A stretch of DNA of 64,000 bases from Saccharibacillus soli. Lineage in GTDB: Bacteria > Bacillota > Bacilli > Paenibacillales > Paenibacillaceae. The stretch spans positions 558,001 to 622,000 of the forward strand of contig NIOB01000003.1 in assembly GCA_002189105.1 (NCBI GenBank), read 5' to 3'. Made by a program: the position numbers and the translations under genes. Position 1 is the first letter of the stretch, and each line of letters opens with the position of its first letter. Under the pieces are notes generated by a model. That model made no database searches and was not told where the DNA came from. It saw only the letters and a list, made by a program, of their open reading frames with translations. Positions 15,392 through 22,742 of this stretch are shown piece by piece.

Positions 15392-17038
15392 CTAAGCATG
15401 AAGATTAATAGTGTAATCAACTAATCCCTCTGGAATTTCATCGTGTGATATCAAAACGATAGTTTTATTTCTTTTTTCTTTTAGGTAAAACATTAAATCA
15501 AAAGCTATAGCCTTATTCTTGGTGTCCAATGCTGCCGTAACTTCATCAAATAGATAAACATCTGCATCAACTAGAAGGGCCCTTGCAAGAGAAATCTTTT
15601 GCTTTTGCCCTGTTGACATTTCAACACCATTAATACCAATTATAGTATCATAACTATCTTCTAGGGAATCCACAAAATCATTAATTCCAACAATAGAACA
15701 TACACTCCTTATCTCTTCTAATGAGGCACTAGGTTTAGCTAGCAAAAAATTTTCCTTAATCGATCCTGATAACAACTCATGTTCTTGCGGAACAAGACAA
15801 ACTCTTTGACGATATAGAAAATAGGGTATACTTTTCACATCTATTCCTCTGTACGATAGTTCTCCTTGGTACTCGTCAAATAAACCTGCCATCACATGAA
15901 GCAAGGTACTCTTTCCACTTCCATTAGAACCCAAGATTCTAACCAATTTAGAAGGCTTAAAACTTTCAGAAACCTTGTCGAGCACAAGATTCTCGCTTTC
16001 AGGAAACTTATAAATAATACTGTCCATTTTTAATATCTCGTCATTTACTGAATACGTAATTTGTAGATCATCAGTCATTTTTTGGACTTTATTCGGAGTG
16101 AATTTATGTACGTATTCTACACGTTTAATTGAATTAACTGTTTCTTGGACTACCAAATTAAATTGAGAGAACCTTAAAAGCGTATAGTTAAAATTGCTTG
16201 AATATGTGCTAAAGGCAACAAGGTGACCAATGGTGAATTCTCCTTTATCTATAAAATATATTCCTCCCAATAAAATGGAAACTTGACTAATAAGATTCAA
16301 AATTTCTACTACAATTCCTGATTTTATGTTCAAATTATTTTTCTTGAACAGAGAATTTTGATATTTCTCCAATTCCCCTTTATAATTATCTTTTATGTTG
16401 CTTTCTCCAGAAAACAGTTTGATTAAATAGAATTTATCCAATATCTCATTCAATTTATTCAGGTATTTATCTAATTGTTCTTTTGATTCTTTATCAATTT
16501 TTCTTGTTAGGTTCCCATAAAAATAGAATGAGGCTACTATAACTGGACAAATCGTTAAAACGCAAAATGCAAGATATATATTCAGACTGAATAATATTAC
16601 TAGAATCACTAAGAACCCTATGAGATCAGCTATGAATTTCACAAGATCCGCCAACGATCCTGCAAAAACTTTGCAATCATTTTCTATTTTATTTATAAGT
16701 GCACCCTTAGAAATTGTCTTGAATTGATTAACATTTAAATCCATTATATTTTCTATTATTTCGTTCTTTTTAATGAATTGTATAGTATTTAAAGTCAGGA
16801 ATAATTTTCTTTTGTATAACGCTGAAAATAAGGAATTAAGTAAACCCACACCTAAAATTCCTAATACTAGGTAAATGCTTTCTCTGATTTTGAATACTGA
16901 TAGTTTGTCTATTAAACTTCCTAATAAGATAGGCTGAAGCACTCCGAACAGCAAGGGTATGCTCATAAGGAAAAGAATCAAAAATAAACGTTTGCGAAAT
17001 CTTATTAGTCTACAATAAATATATTTTAATCCTTTCAT
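15392..17038 (-). CDS. ABC exporter (TMD-NBD fusion) of the ranthipeptide locus, PapC-like
   Basis: The 548-residue half-transporter has six transmembrane segments in residues ~15-300 (ABC type-1 exporter fold) and then a nucleotide-binding domain: Walker A GSNGSGKST, Q-loop VPQEHEL, a divergent signature MSTGQKQKIS in place of LSGGQ, Walker B YLFDEVTAALD and H-loop ISH. There is no N-terminal C39 peptidase domain, so leader removal must be done elsewhere. GC is far below the surroundings. It lies 100 bp after the radical SAM gene; the gap holds a hairpin. It most likely exports the modified peptide. Confidence 0.93.
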   Translation of the reverse strand: MKGLKYIYCRLIRFRKRLFLILFLMSIPLLFGVLQPILLGSLIDKLSVFKIRESIYLVLGILGVGLLNSLFSALYKRKLFLTLNTIQFIKKNEIIENIMDLNVNQFKTISKGALINKIENDCKVFAGSLADLVKFIADLIGFLVILVILFSLNIYLAFCVLTICPVIVASFYFYGNLTRKIDKESKEQLDKYLNKLNEILDKFYLIKLFSGESNIKDNYKGELEKYQNSLFKKNNLNIKSGIVVEILNLISQVSILLGGIYFIDKGEFTIGHLVAFSTYSSNFNYTLLRFSQFNLVVQETVNSIKRVEYVHKFTPNKVQKMTDDLQITYSVNDEILKMDSIIYKFPESENLVLDKVSESFKPSKLVRILGSNGSGKSTLLHVMAGLFDEYQGELSYRGIDVKSIPYFLYRQRVCLVPQEHELLSGSIKENFLLAKPSASLEEIRSVCSIVGINDFVDSLEDSYDTIIGINGVEMSTGQKQKISLARALLVDADVYLFDEVTAALDTKNKAIAFDLMFYLKEKRNKTIVLISHDEIPEGLVDYTINLHA

Positions 17039-17073
17039 AAGGTTGAATTCTCCTCTTCCCGCCTAATTTAATA

Positions 17074-17116
17074 GCCTAGTCCCACTTTCGTTAGTGCCGA
17101 GAGTGCTGGACTAGGC
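17074..17116 (-). other. Intercistronic hairpin between the maturase and exporter genes
   Basis: GCCTAGTCC/GGACTAGGC 9-bp perfect arms (17074-17082 and 17108-17116) with an inner partial stem. No T-run on the minus strand, so it looks like an mRNA-stability or processing element rather than a terminator. Confidence 0.6.
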
Positions 17117-17138
17117 GATTTGAAATTTTCGATCAATT

Positions 17139-18515
17139 TTACCCTAAAACTTTTTCTCTCTCTTCTTCAGATAGTTGTAAGTAAAGCTTAAATGTGGACT
17201 CAAGCTGCTTTTTAGTTAGCGCACAATAATGAGAAGGTGTAGTGGCAATTTCCCCAGATATTTCGTAATTCTCATGATGACATCCCCCCCCACACAAATT
17301 TCTTGCCCAACACTCTTTACAATTAGTTCGATTTAAAGTGTGTGCTTCATTCAAAAATTCTGATTTTCGTATTTCATTAAGACCCGAAAAGACATTTCCT
17401 TGCTTGTAGTTTTTATTATTTACAAATCGATGACACGGATAAAGATCCCCATTGATATCTACCGCTAAAAAATTCAGCTCTGCGCCACAAGCATAAGTAG
17501 ACTCATAACCCTCGTGCAGTCTTTGAAGAAATTTCATTATATTATTTATTTTTTTAGCTTCAACATATTTTTTATTTTGCACTAAATTTAAAAAGAATTC
17601 CGCAAGTTTGTCATATTCTTCGCTCAACTTAATAAATTCAGATTCGTCAAACATTTGCATTGCAGGCGCTACATAAGCACTTTTAAAATTCAAAGAGAAT
17701 AAATGCTCATAAATATTTGAATAGTCTTTGTTCTCAGGAGTGATAGTAGAACGAACACCTAATTTATGTTTAGACCTCAGCTCTGCAGTTTTTTCCAAGA
17801 TAACTTCATAGCTTCCTGTTTTGTTTCCATAGAACCTATTGCGATCATGAGATTCTTTGTTCCCATCCACACTTATTTGGACGGCAATATTATATTTAGA
17901 TATAAAGTCAGTAATTTTCTTGCTCAGCAAGGTACCATTACATGTCATACTATAAGATAATTTTTTATTGTTTTTTACAGCTTCTTGGTTAGCATAAGGA
18001 ACTAATTTTTCTATTACTTTAAAATTCAACAGTGGTTCTCCACCAAAAAAAATTATTGTAATTTCTTCTCTATCACCTGAAGCCTTAATCAAGTAGTCAA
18101 CCGCTTGTTTTGCAGTTTGAAAGTCCATTTTTCCTCTCTCATTATATTCTCCGTCCCCAGCGTAACAGTATGTACACTTTAGGTTACACTCCTGCACCAT
18201 CATAAGAGTCAAGGCTTTAATCGCAGACTTCGATTCCAAATGCGTATTTATAGTTCTGGGCGCACAATTAATTAATTTATTTTCTTTCAAAGAATCGATC
18301 AGATCATAATAAGCTTGATCTTCAAGATAGGTTGGTAGCATTTTCTTCATGTCTAAAATTGAAGTATCTTTTGATGATAAGATAGCTTTGATATTATCAT
18401 CCACTTCAAATAAACCATTAGTTTCTGGAACGTAAATATAGGAGTTTGACTCAGCAAAAAAAATCTCACCGACTTCAATTATTTCTTGACTCATCCTATC
18501 CAAATCAATTGACAT
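17139..18515 (-). CDS. Radical SAM/SPASM peptide maturase of a ranthipeptide (PapB/SCIFF-maturase-like)
   Basis: The 458-residue enzyme has an N-terminal ~90-residue domain, likely a RiPP recognition element, with the motif YVPETNGLFEVDD. The radical SAM cluster motif CNLKCTYC uses Cys110, Cys114 and Cys117 and is followed by FFGGEPLLN. A C-terminal SPASM domain for two auxiliary [4Fe-4S] clusters carries C-x12-G-x4-C, C-x2-C-x5-C-x3-C (CKECWARNLCGGGC) and a final HYC. In this family (6-Cys/SCIFF and freyrasin maturases) the enzyme abstracts a hydrogen and forms Cys sulfur-to-carbon thioethers. The start at 18515 has TGGAGA at the right distance; a longer frame to 18566 lacks one. It is preceded by the six-Cys precursor gene. 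Confidence 0.95.
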   Translation of the reverse strand: MSIDLDRMSQEIIEVGEIFFAESNSYIYVPETNGLFEVDDNIKAILSSKDTSILDMKKMLPTYLEDQAYYDLIDSLKENKLINCAPRTINTHLESKSAIKALTLMMVQECNLKCTYCYAGDGEYNERGKMDFQTAKQAVDYLIKASGDREEITIIFFGGEPLLNFKVIEKLVPYANQEAVKNNKKLSYSMTCNGTLLSKKITDFISKYNIAVQISVDGNKESHDRNRFYGNKTGSYEVILEKTAELRSKHKLGVRSTITPENKDYSNIYEHLFSLNFKSAYVAPAMQMFDESEFIKLSEEYDKLAEFFLNLVQNKKYVEAKKINNIMKFLQRLHEGYESTYACGAELNFLAVDINGDLYPCHRFVNNKNYKQGNVFSGLNEIRKSEFLNEAHTLNRTNCKECWARNLCGGGCHHENYEISGEIATTPSHYCALTKKQLESTFKLYLQLSEEEREKVLG

Positions 18516-18633
18516 TTTATATCTCCAATCTTTCGAGTGCTTTATTACATACTTTATATTGAACAATTCAAGATAAAAGTATAGCTTGTCCTTTTAGTCT
18601 TCTAATCCTTGAATTATTTATATGAACATTCTA

Positions 18634-18672
18634 AAAAGGTGATTATATACTCAAAAGTATTAATCACCTTTT
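18634..18672 (-). terminator. Attenuating terminator between precursor peptide and maturase genes
   Basis: A 12-bp perfect stem AAAAGGTGATTA/TAATCACCTTTT (18634-18645 with 18661-18672) has an extra 4-bp stem in the loop; T5 follows on the minus strand. It should cut most transcripts after the precursor gene, giving peptide in excess over enzyme, a common RiPP layout. Confidence 0.85.
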
Positions 18673-18687
18673 ATTTAATATTGCCTC

Positions 18688-18843
18688 TTAGCTATAGTCT
18701 TTAGTGATGCAGATCTCATAACCACCATCACATGCCCAGTCAGTAGCATCGCAATAAGTACATACATCGTTTTTATCGCAGAATACGCAGAAATTAGATC
18801 TTGTCTCAAAATCTTTCATACCTTTATTTAATCGTTTTAGCAT
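18688..18843 (-). CDS. Six-cysteine ranthipeptide precursor (PapA/freyrasin-like)
   Basis: The product is 51 residues: a short, basic leader-like N terminus (MLKRLNKGMKDFETRSNF) and a cysteine/aspartate-rich core, residues 19-51. Cysteines are 19, 22, 28, 31, 38 and 45. Five obey Cys-x3-Asp: 19-23, 22-26, 28-32, 31-35 and 45-49. Cys38 instead is followed by Asp39 and Glu43 (Cys-x4-Glu). The core contains a near repeat, CVFCDKND (19-26) and CTYCDATD (28-35). Cys-x3-Asp is the motif that PapB links as sulfur-to-beta-carbon thioethers in freyrasin (family knowledge). The ATG at 18843 sits after a strong AAGGAGGGG; a longer open frame is not needed. This is the first gene of the locus. Confidence 0.93.
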   Translation of the reverse strand: MLKRLNKGMKDFETRSNFCVFCDKNDVCTYCDATDWACDGGYEICITKDYS

Positions 18844-18899
18844 ACCTTCCCCTCCTTCCAATTTTATACTAATAGAATACATATTTATGTAGCTTTTAA

Positions 18900-18905
18900 A
18901 TTATA
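18900..18905 (-). promoter_or_regulatory. Probable -10 box of the ranthipeptide locus
   Basis: The minus strand has TATAAT here (plus-strand ATTATA), about 57 bases before the precursor start. No good -35 box is present at 17 bp, so activation or an alternative promoter is possible. The rest of the 290-bp gap to 19135 is AT-rich and holds no gene I can support. A weak inverted repeat near 19065-19105 may end the leftward threonine-aldolase transcript. Confidence 0.4.
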
Positions 18906-19135
18906 TTCGAGAGTTAACTGTACTAAAATGACAATTATCACAACATATTTTTCAAAAGTTCATTGAATACTTTTATCACAGAAAAATATCATTAATAAAA
19001 AAATAAGTATGTTTGGCTTACTCGATTTCATAAAACTTTACAAAAATGAAGTGTTTTCCAGCAAAATAAAAACCGCTCCAGTGGATTTCTCCTGCAGCAG
19101 TTTTCTTCCTTTTCATTTTAGGGATTTCTTCATCC

Positions 19136-20236
19136 CTACATGTCCGCCAATCGACGTCCCAGCAGCTCGATCGCCGCTCTCAGCCTGTCCTTGGGCACCG
19201 TCTCATACAGATCGCCAATCGCAATCTCGGTGGAGCAGGAGCGCTCTCCTGTCTCCTTCAGATAAGCGGCCAGAGCCACTCCCGTCTCGGTCTGTACACC
19301 AGCGATGACAGGCCCTGCCGCTTCGGCCAATACTCCATCCAGATGCAGATGGAACATGTTCGATACCGGCACCTCCGGCCGTGTGCGAATCGCCGGCTGC
19401 GCATTGTACAGCGCCGCCAATTCCTTCGCTTCCTCATAATACTGAGCCATCTTGGGTAGACGCAGCTCCAGATAATAATCCGAACTCAGAATGTACGGAT
19501 ACAGGCTGATAAGATCGCCGCCGTGACGGCGTTTCCAGACCTTGGACTGCTCGGCAAGGTCAGCATCCCCCAGCAGCATCGCCCCCGCGATTCCACCGAT
19601 GCCTTTATAGAATGAGATATATACGCTGTCGAACAAGGCGCAGACCTCCGCAGCTTCCTTGCCGTAATACGGGAGGATCTCGAACAGCCTTGCTCCGTCC
19701 AGATGCAGCGCAATTCCCTTCTCCCGACAGTAAGCCGAGATGTCCTCCAGCTCCGCATACTCGGGCAGTTCCCCGCCAATTTCGCGCTGAGGCAGCTCCA
19801 GCAGCAGGCAGGCGATGTTTTCCGGCATTTTTTTTACATCGTCCAGGGTAATGATCCGTTCTTCGTCCGCCAGCAGGATCGGCTCCAAGTGATGCAGTTC
19901 CTTCAGGCCGTCCTGCTCATGAATCTCCAGGTGACAGAGTGGGTGGTAGGCAACCGCCCGGCTGTTCTTGCGATCACTCCAGATGCGCAGCGCGATCTGT
20001 TGAGCCATCGTCCCACTGGGGAAAAAGACTGCCGCTTCCTTGCCCAGCATCTCCGCCAGCTTCCGTTCAAACTTGCTGATGGTCTCGCCGCGTCCATACA
20101 TGTCACTTGGCGTATCGCCGCTAATCTCCTGAAACGCATCCAGCAGCACCTGGACATTGCGTTGACCGTTGCCGGTTGTACGATGCGAAGCCTTCGCGTA
20201 GCTCTCAGCCAGCGTGGGCGTTGAATGTTCAGCCAT
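19136..20236 (-). CDS. Threonine aldolase / beta-eliminating lyase family PLP enzyme
   Basis: The 366-residue protein has a fold-type I PLP layout: an N-terminal MYGRGETISKFERKLAEMLGKEAAVFFPSGTMA region, the cofactor Asp in ALHLDGARLFE, and the Schiff-base lysine in SFYKGIGG. It is most like low-specificity threonine aldolases, which cleave threonine and allo-threonine to glycine and acetaldehyde, but the exact amino acid is not certain. The ATG at 20236 was preferred over one two codons earlier on the basis of Shine-Dalgarno spacing (AGAGG). It is a monocistronic unit, divergent from nudC. Confidence 0.9.
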   Translation of the reverse strand: MAEHSTPTLAESYAKASHRTTGNGQRNVQVLLDAFQEISGDTPSDMYGRGETISKFERKLAEMLGKEAAVFFPSGTMAQQIALRIWSDRKNSRAVAYHPLCHLEIHEQDGLKELHHLEPILLADEERIITLDDVKKMPENIACLLLELPQREIGGELPEYAELEDISAYCREKGIALHLDGARLFEILPYYGKEAAEVCALFDSVYISFYKGIGGIAGAMLLGDADLAEQSKVWKRRHGGDLISLYPYILSSDYYLELRLPKMAQYYEEAKELAALYNAQPAIRTRPEVPVSNMFHLHLDGVLAEAAGPVIAGVQTETGVALAAYLKETGERSCSTEIAIGDLYETVPKDRLRAAIELLGRRLADM

Positions 20237-20422
20237 TTCCATAACCTCTTTTCTTCCTCTATTTATGCAGCCTTTGGCATCTGATTCGCATGTCTGCGTC
20301 CGGACTGGTACACATACGCTTATTTTACTCCCCTTGCCAGATCACAGCCAGCCCCTGCATAATACCCAAGTGAGGCTCTGGCTTCGTGCAGTCATTTTAC
20401 ATTCGAGAAAGGTTCTGGTTCC

Positions 20423-21289
20423 ATGCCAAACGAAAGACCAAGCATCTATACCCGTTATGTGCCTTCGCTGATTGCTGAATCTTCCGAACGGCCCGCGTAC
20501 TGGTTCGTTTATCGAGCCGGAACGGACAAGCTCCTGCTGGGCGAAAATCCGGGTCTGGAAGCCATTCCTGCGGCTCTGCAAGCTCAAGACCTGGGGTTCA
20601 CCGCCAGTCGCTCGCTGTATCTGGGAACCTTGGATGGGGCGCCGTGTTACGCAGCCGAAGCGCCCGAAGAAGCGCAGGCACCGGCGAACACCGAATTTAT
20701 GTCGCTGCGCTCCCTATACGAGATCATGGACGAAGACCTGTTCCATCTGGCCGGGCGTGCGCTTCAGCTGCTCAGTTGGGATTCGACGCACCGCTTCTGC
20801 GGACGCTGTGGAACCACGCTGGAGAGAGCCGCCAATGACCATTCCAAAGTCTGCCCGAACTGCGGACTCAGCCACTATCCACGGATCGCTCCTGCCGTGA
20901 TTACCGCCATTCTCAAGGAAGGCAAGATTCTGTTGGCGCACGCTCCCCATTTTCCCAACAACATGTACGGCCTGATCGCCGGCTTCGCCGAACCGGGTGA
21001 GACGCTGGAAGACTGCGTGCGGCGTGAAACGATGGAAGAAGTAGGGCTTACACTCGGAGAGATTCGCTATTTTGGCAGTCAGCAGTGGCCGTTCCCTCAC
21101 TCCCTGATGATCGGATTCGTGGCGGAATACGCAGGAGGCGAGATCACGGTAGATGGCGAAGAGATCGAACATGCCGCCTGGTTCGCACCTGACGAGCTGC
21201 CGAACATCCCGCCCAAAGTCAGCATTGCACGCAAGATCATCGACTGGTATACGGAACAATACGGAGCGTCAACCGAATCCTCTCGCTGA
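20423..21289 (+). CDS. nudC: NudC-type NADH pyrophosphatase (Nudix hydrolase)
   Basis: The 288-residue protein carries the three NudC parts: an N-terminal NUDIX-like domain, a four-cysteine zinc ribbon (FCGRCG...VCPNCG, residues ~121-145) and a Nudix domain. The Nudix box is intact: GFAEPGETLEDCVRRETMEEVG. The downstream SQQWPFPHSLM motif distinguishes NudC-type from other Nudix enzymes. It hydrolyses NADH or removes NAD caps from RNA 5' ends (family knowledge). The gap to the next gene has only a weak hairpin. Confidence 0.95.
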   Translation: MPNERPSIYTRYVPSLIAESSERPAYWFVYRAGTDKLLLGENPGLEAIPAALQAQDLGFTASRSLYLGTLDGAPCYAAEAPEEAQAPANTEFMSLRSLYEIMDEDLFHLAGRALQLLSWDSTHRFCGRCGTTLERAANDHSKVCPNCGLSHYPRIAPAVITAILKEGKILLAHAPHFPNNMYGLIAGFAEPGETLEDCVRRETMEEVGLTLGEIRYFGSQQWPFPHSLMIGFVAEYAGGEITVDGEEIEHAAWFAPDELPNIPPKVSIARKIIDWYTEQYGASTESSR

Positions 21290-21506
21290 TTCCCTTGCCT
21301 GCAAGCGGCAGATGGATTGTTCCACTTCGCCGTTTGCGGGTACATGTACATAAGCAGTATGTGTCCAGCCTTCATCGGGGTGCGCCGCCGTGAACGAAGT
21401 CCATATGCTCACGTATGGCGACGAAGATCATCAGAGGCGGTTCACCAGTCAGTCCCATTTGCAGACACCCCTACCCCACACCCCTAACCTTGAGGAGGAG
21501 TCGTTC

Positions 21507-22526
21507 GTGGCCGAAGCAAATTCGCCTGAGATTCAAGAGAAAGAGACACTGGGTTCATTGATTAAAAAAGGAAACACCTCGTCCGCTGTAGCGATGGGTG
21601 GCAATGCTGTGCTGGCTGCCGCCAAAGGAGGAGCCGCACTCTTCACCGGAAGCGGCGCCATGTTCGCATCGGCCATGCACTCGCTGGCGGATGCGGTGAA
21701 CCAGGGCTTCGTGTTCGTCGGTAGCGTTCTCTCTGAACGTAAGCCAAGCCGCCGGTTCCCGGTCGGCTTCGGTCGCGTCATCAACATTTTCTGCATGATA
21801 GCGGTCATCGTGGTGACCATCATGGCGTACGAGACGATCCATGAGGGCATCCATCTGCTTCAGCATCCGGCGGAGGCTTCAAGCGGATTCTGGATCAATG
21901 TCGCCGTGCTGCTGCTCAACATTCTGGTGGACGGCGCCATCTTGATTAAGGCTTCCAAGGAGATCCTCAAGGAAGCCCGAGCGCCCAAAGCTTCCGGACT
22001 CGCTCTGCTGCCTGCTGCCTTCAAGCATGTCGGCCGTGCTGCGCCTCCTACACGTCTGGTCTTCTACGAAGACATTGTAGCTGTACTGGGTGCCTTCTTC
22101 GCCCTGATTGCGGTTGTGGTCGTCGCGCTGACCAACTTCTCATTGATCGACGGCATGGCTACTACGCTGATCGGCTTCCTGATGATCGCCGTTGCCTTCC
22201 GCGTCGGTTATGACAACATGATTGGCCTGATTGGTGTGGCCGCCCCGCAGGACGTGGAAGACAAGGTATCCACGGCCATTCTCAGCGATGTGGATGTACG
22301 CGATATTCAGAACATGCGCATCATTCAGGAAGGCCGCTATTACCATGTGGATGCGGTCGTTGAACTGCGAACCGGACTTACTCTCGGTATAGCGGATGAC
22401 ATCAAGCTTCGCATCCAGCAGCATCTGACTACCAACCCCGATATTGCGGACGCCGCGATCTCCATCGTCGAAGATGACGGCAAGACCAGCTGGCAGCGAC
22501 GCGAAGCGGAGATTGAGAAGAATTAG
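21507..22526 (+). CDS. Cation diffusion facilitator family efflux transporter
   Basis: The 339-residue protein begins with GTG at 21507, preceded by GGAGGAG at 6-8 bp; a longer frame from 21390 lacks a ribosome site. The six-TM CDF fold is seen: the TM2 metal site in MHSLADAVNQGFVFVGS (HxxxD), VGFGRVINIF, and a later pair VFYEDIVAVLGAFFALIAVV supplying the TM5 Asp. The soluble C-terminal domain (residues ~260-320) includes EGRYYHVDAVVEL. It exports Zn2+, Fe2+ or Mn2+; which one cannot be decided. It is close to the preceding nudC gene but probably separate from the SLH gene downstream. Confidence 0.93.
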   Translation: MAEANSPEIQEKETLGSLIKKGNTSSAVAMGGNAVLAAAKGGAALFTGSGAMFASAMHSLADAVNQGFVFVGSVLSERKPSRRFPVGFGRVINIFCMIAVIVVTIMAYETIHEGIHLLQHPAEASSGFWINVAVLLLNILVDGAILIKASKEILKEARAPKASGLALLPAAFKHVGRAAPPTRLVFYEDIVAVLGAFFALIAVVVVALTNFSLIDGMATTLIGFLMIAVAFRVGYDNMIGLIGVAAPQDVEDKVSTAILSDVDVRDIQNMRIIQEGRYYHVDAVVELRTGLTLGIADDIKLRIQQHLTTNPDIADAAISIVEDDGKTSWQRREAEIEKN

Positions 22527-22565
22527 ATTCGGATTGCATCCTCAGTCAAACCAACATGAAGGCCT

Positions 22566-22608
22566 CACACCCGAACTTTTTTCAAAAAGTCGGAGTGCGG
22601 GGTCTTTT
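22566..22608 (+). terminator. Terminator after the cation diffusion facilitator gene
   Basis: Imperfect hairpin around an ACTTTTTT/AAAAAGT core flanked by CCGA/TCGG pairs, ending in T6. The remaining gap to 22742 is AT-rich and carries the SLH gene's AAGGAG. Confidence 0.6.
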
Positions 22609-22742
22609 TTGTACAAAAAATTATTTAAATTCAAGCAAAAAAGCCCCTCAAATTTGAAATATCCTCTGCCGATAAACAGCTTGCTAGGTAAATGTATTGA
22701 TCTTATTTGGCAGAGCCGCATTTGAGAAGAAGGAGATCCTAT

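Noticed and set aside
15392-17038. Peptidase-containing (C39) bacteriocin exporter
   Set aside because: The protein begins directly with the membrane domain; no C39 Cys/His motif is present at the N terminus.
18688-18882. Extended precursor start at 18882 (64 residues)
   Set aside because: The Shine-Dalgarno AAGGAGGGG is inside that extension and correctly spaced for the ATG at 18843.
19009-19308. 99-codon plus-strand frame right of the ranthipeptide island
   Set aside because: It crosses the 3' end of the threonine-aldolase-like gene and its probable terminator and lacks a ribosome site.
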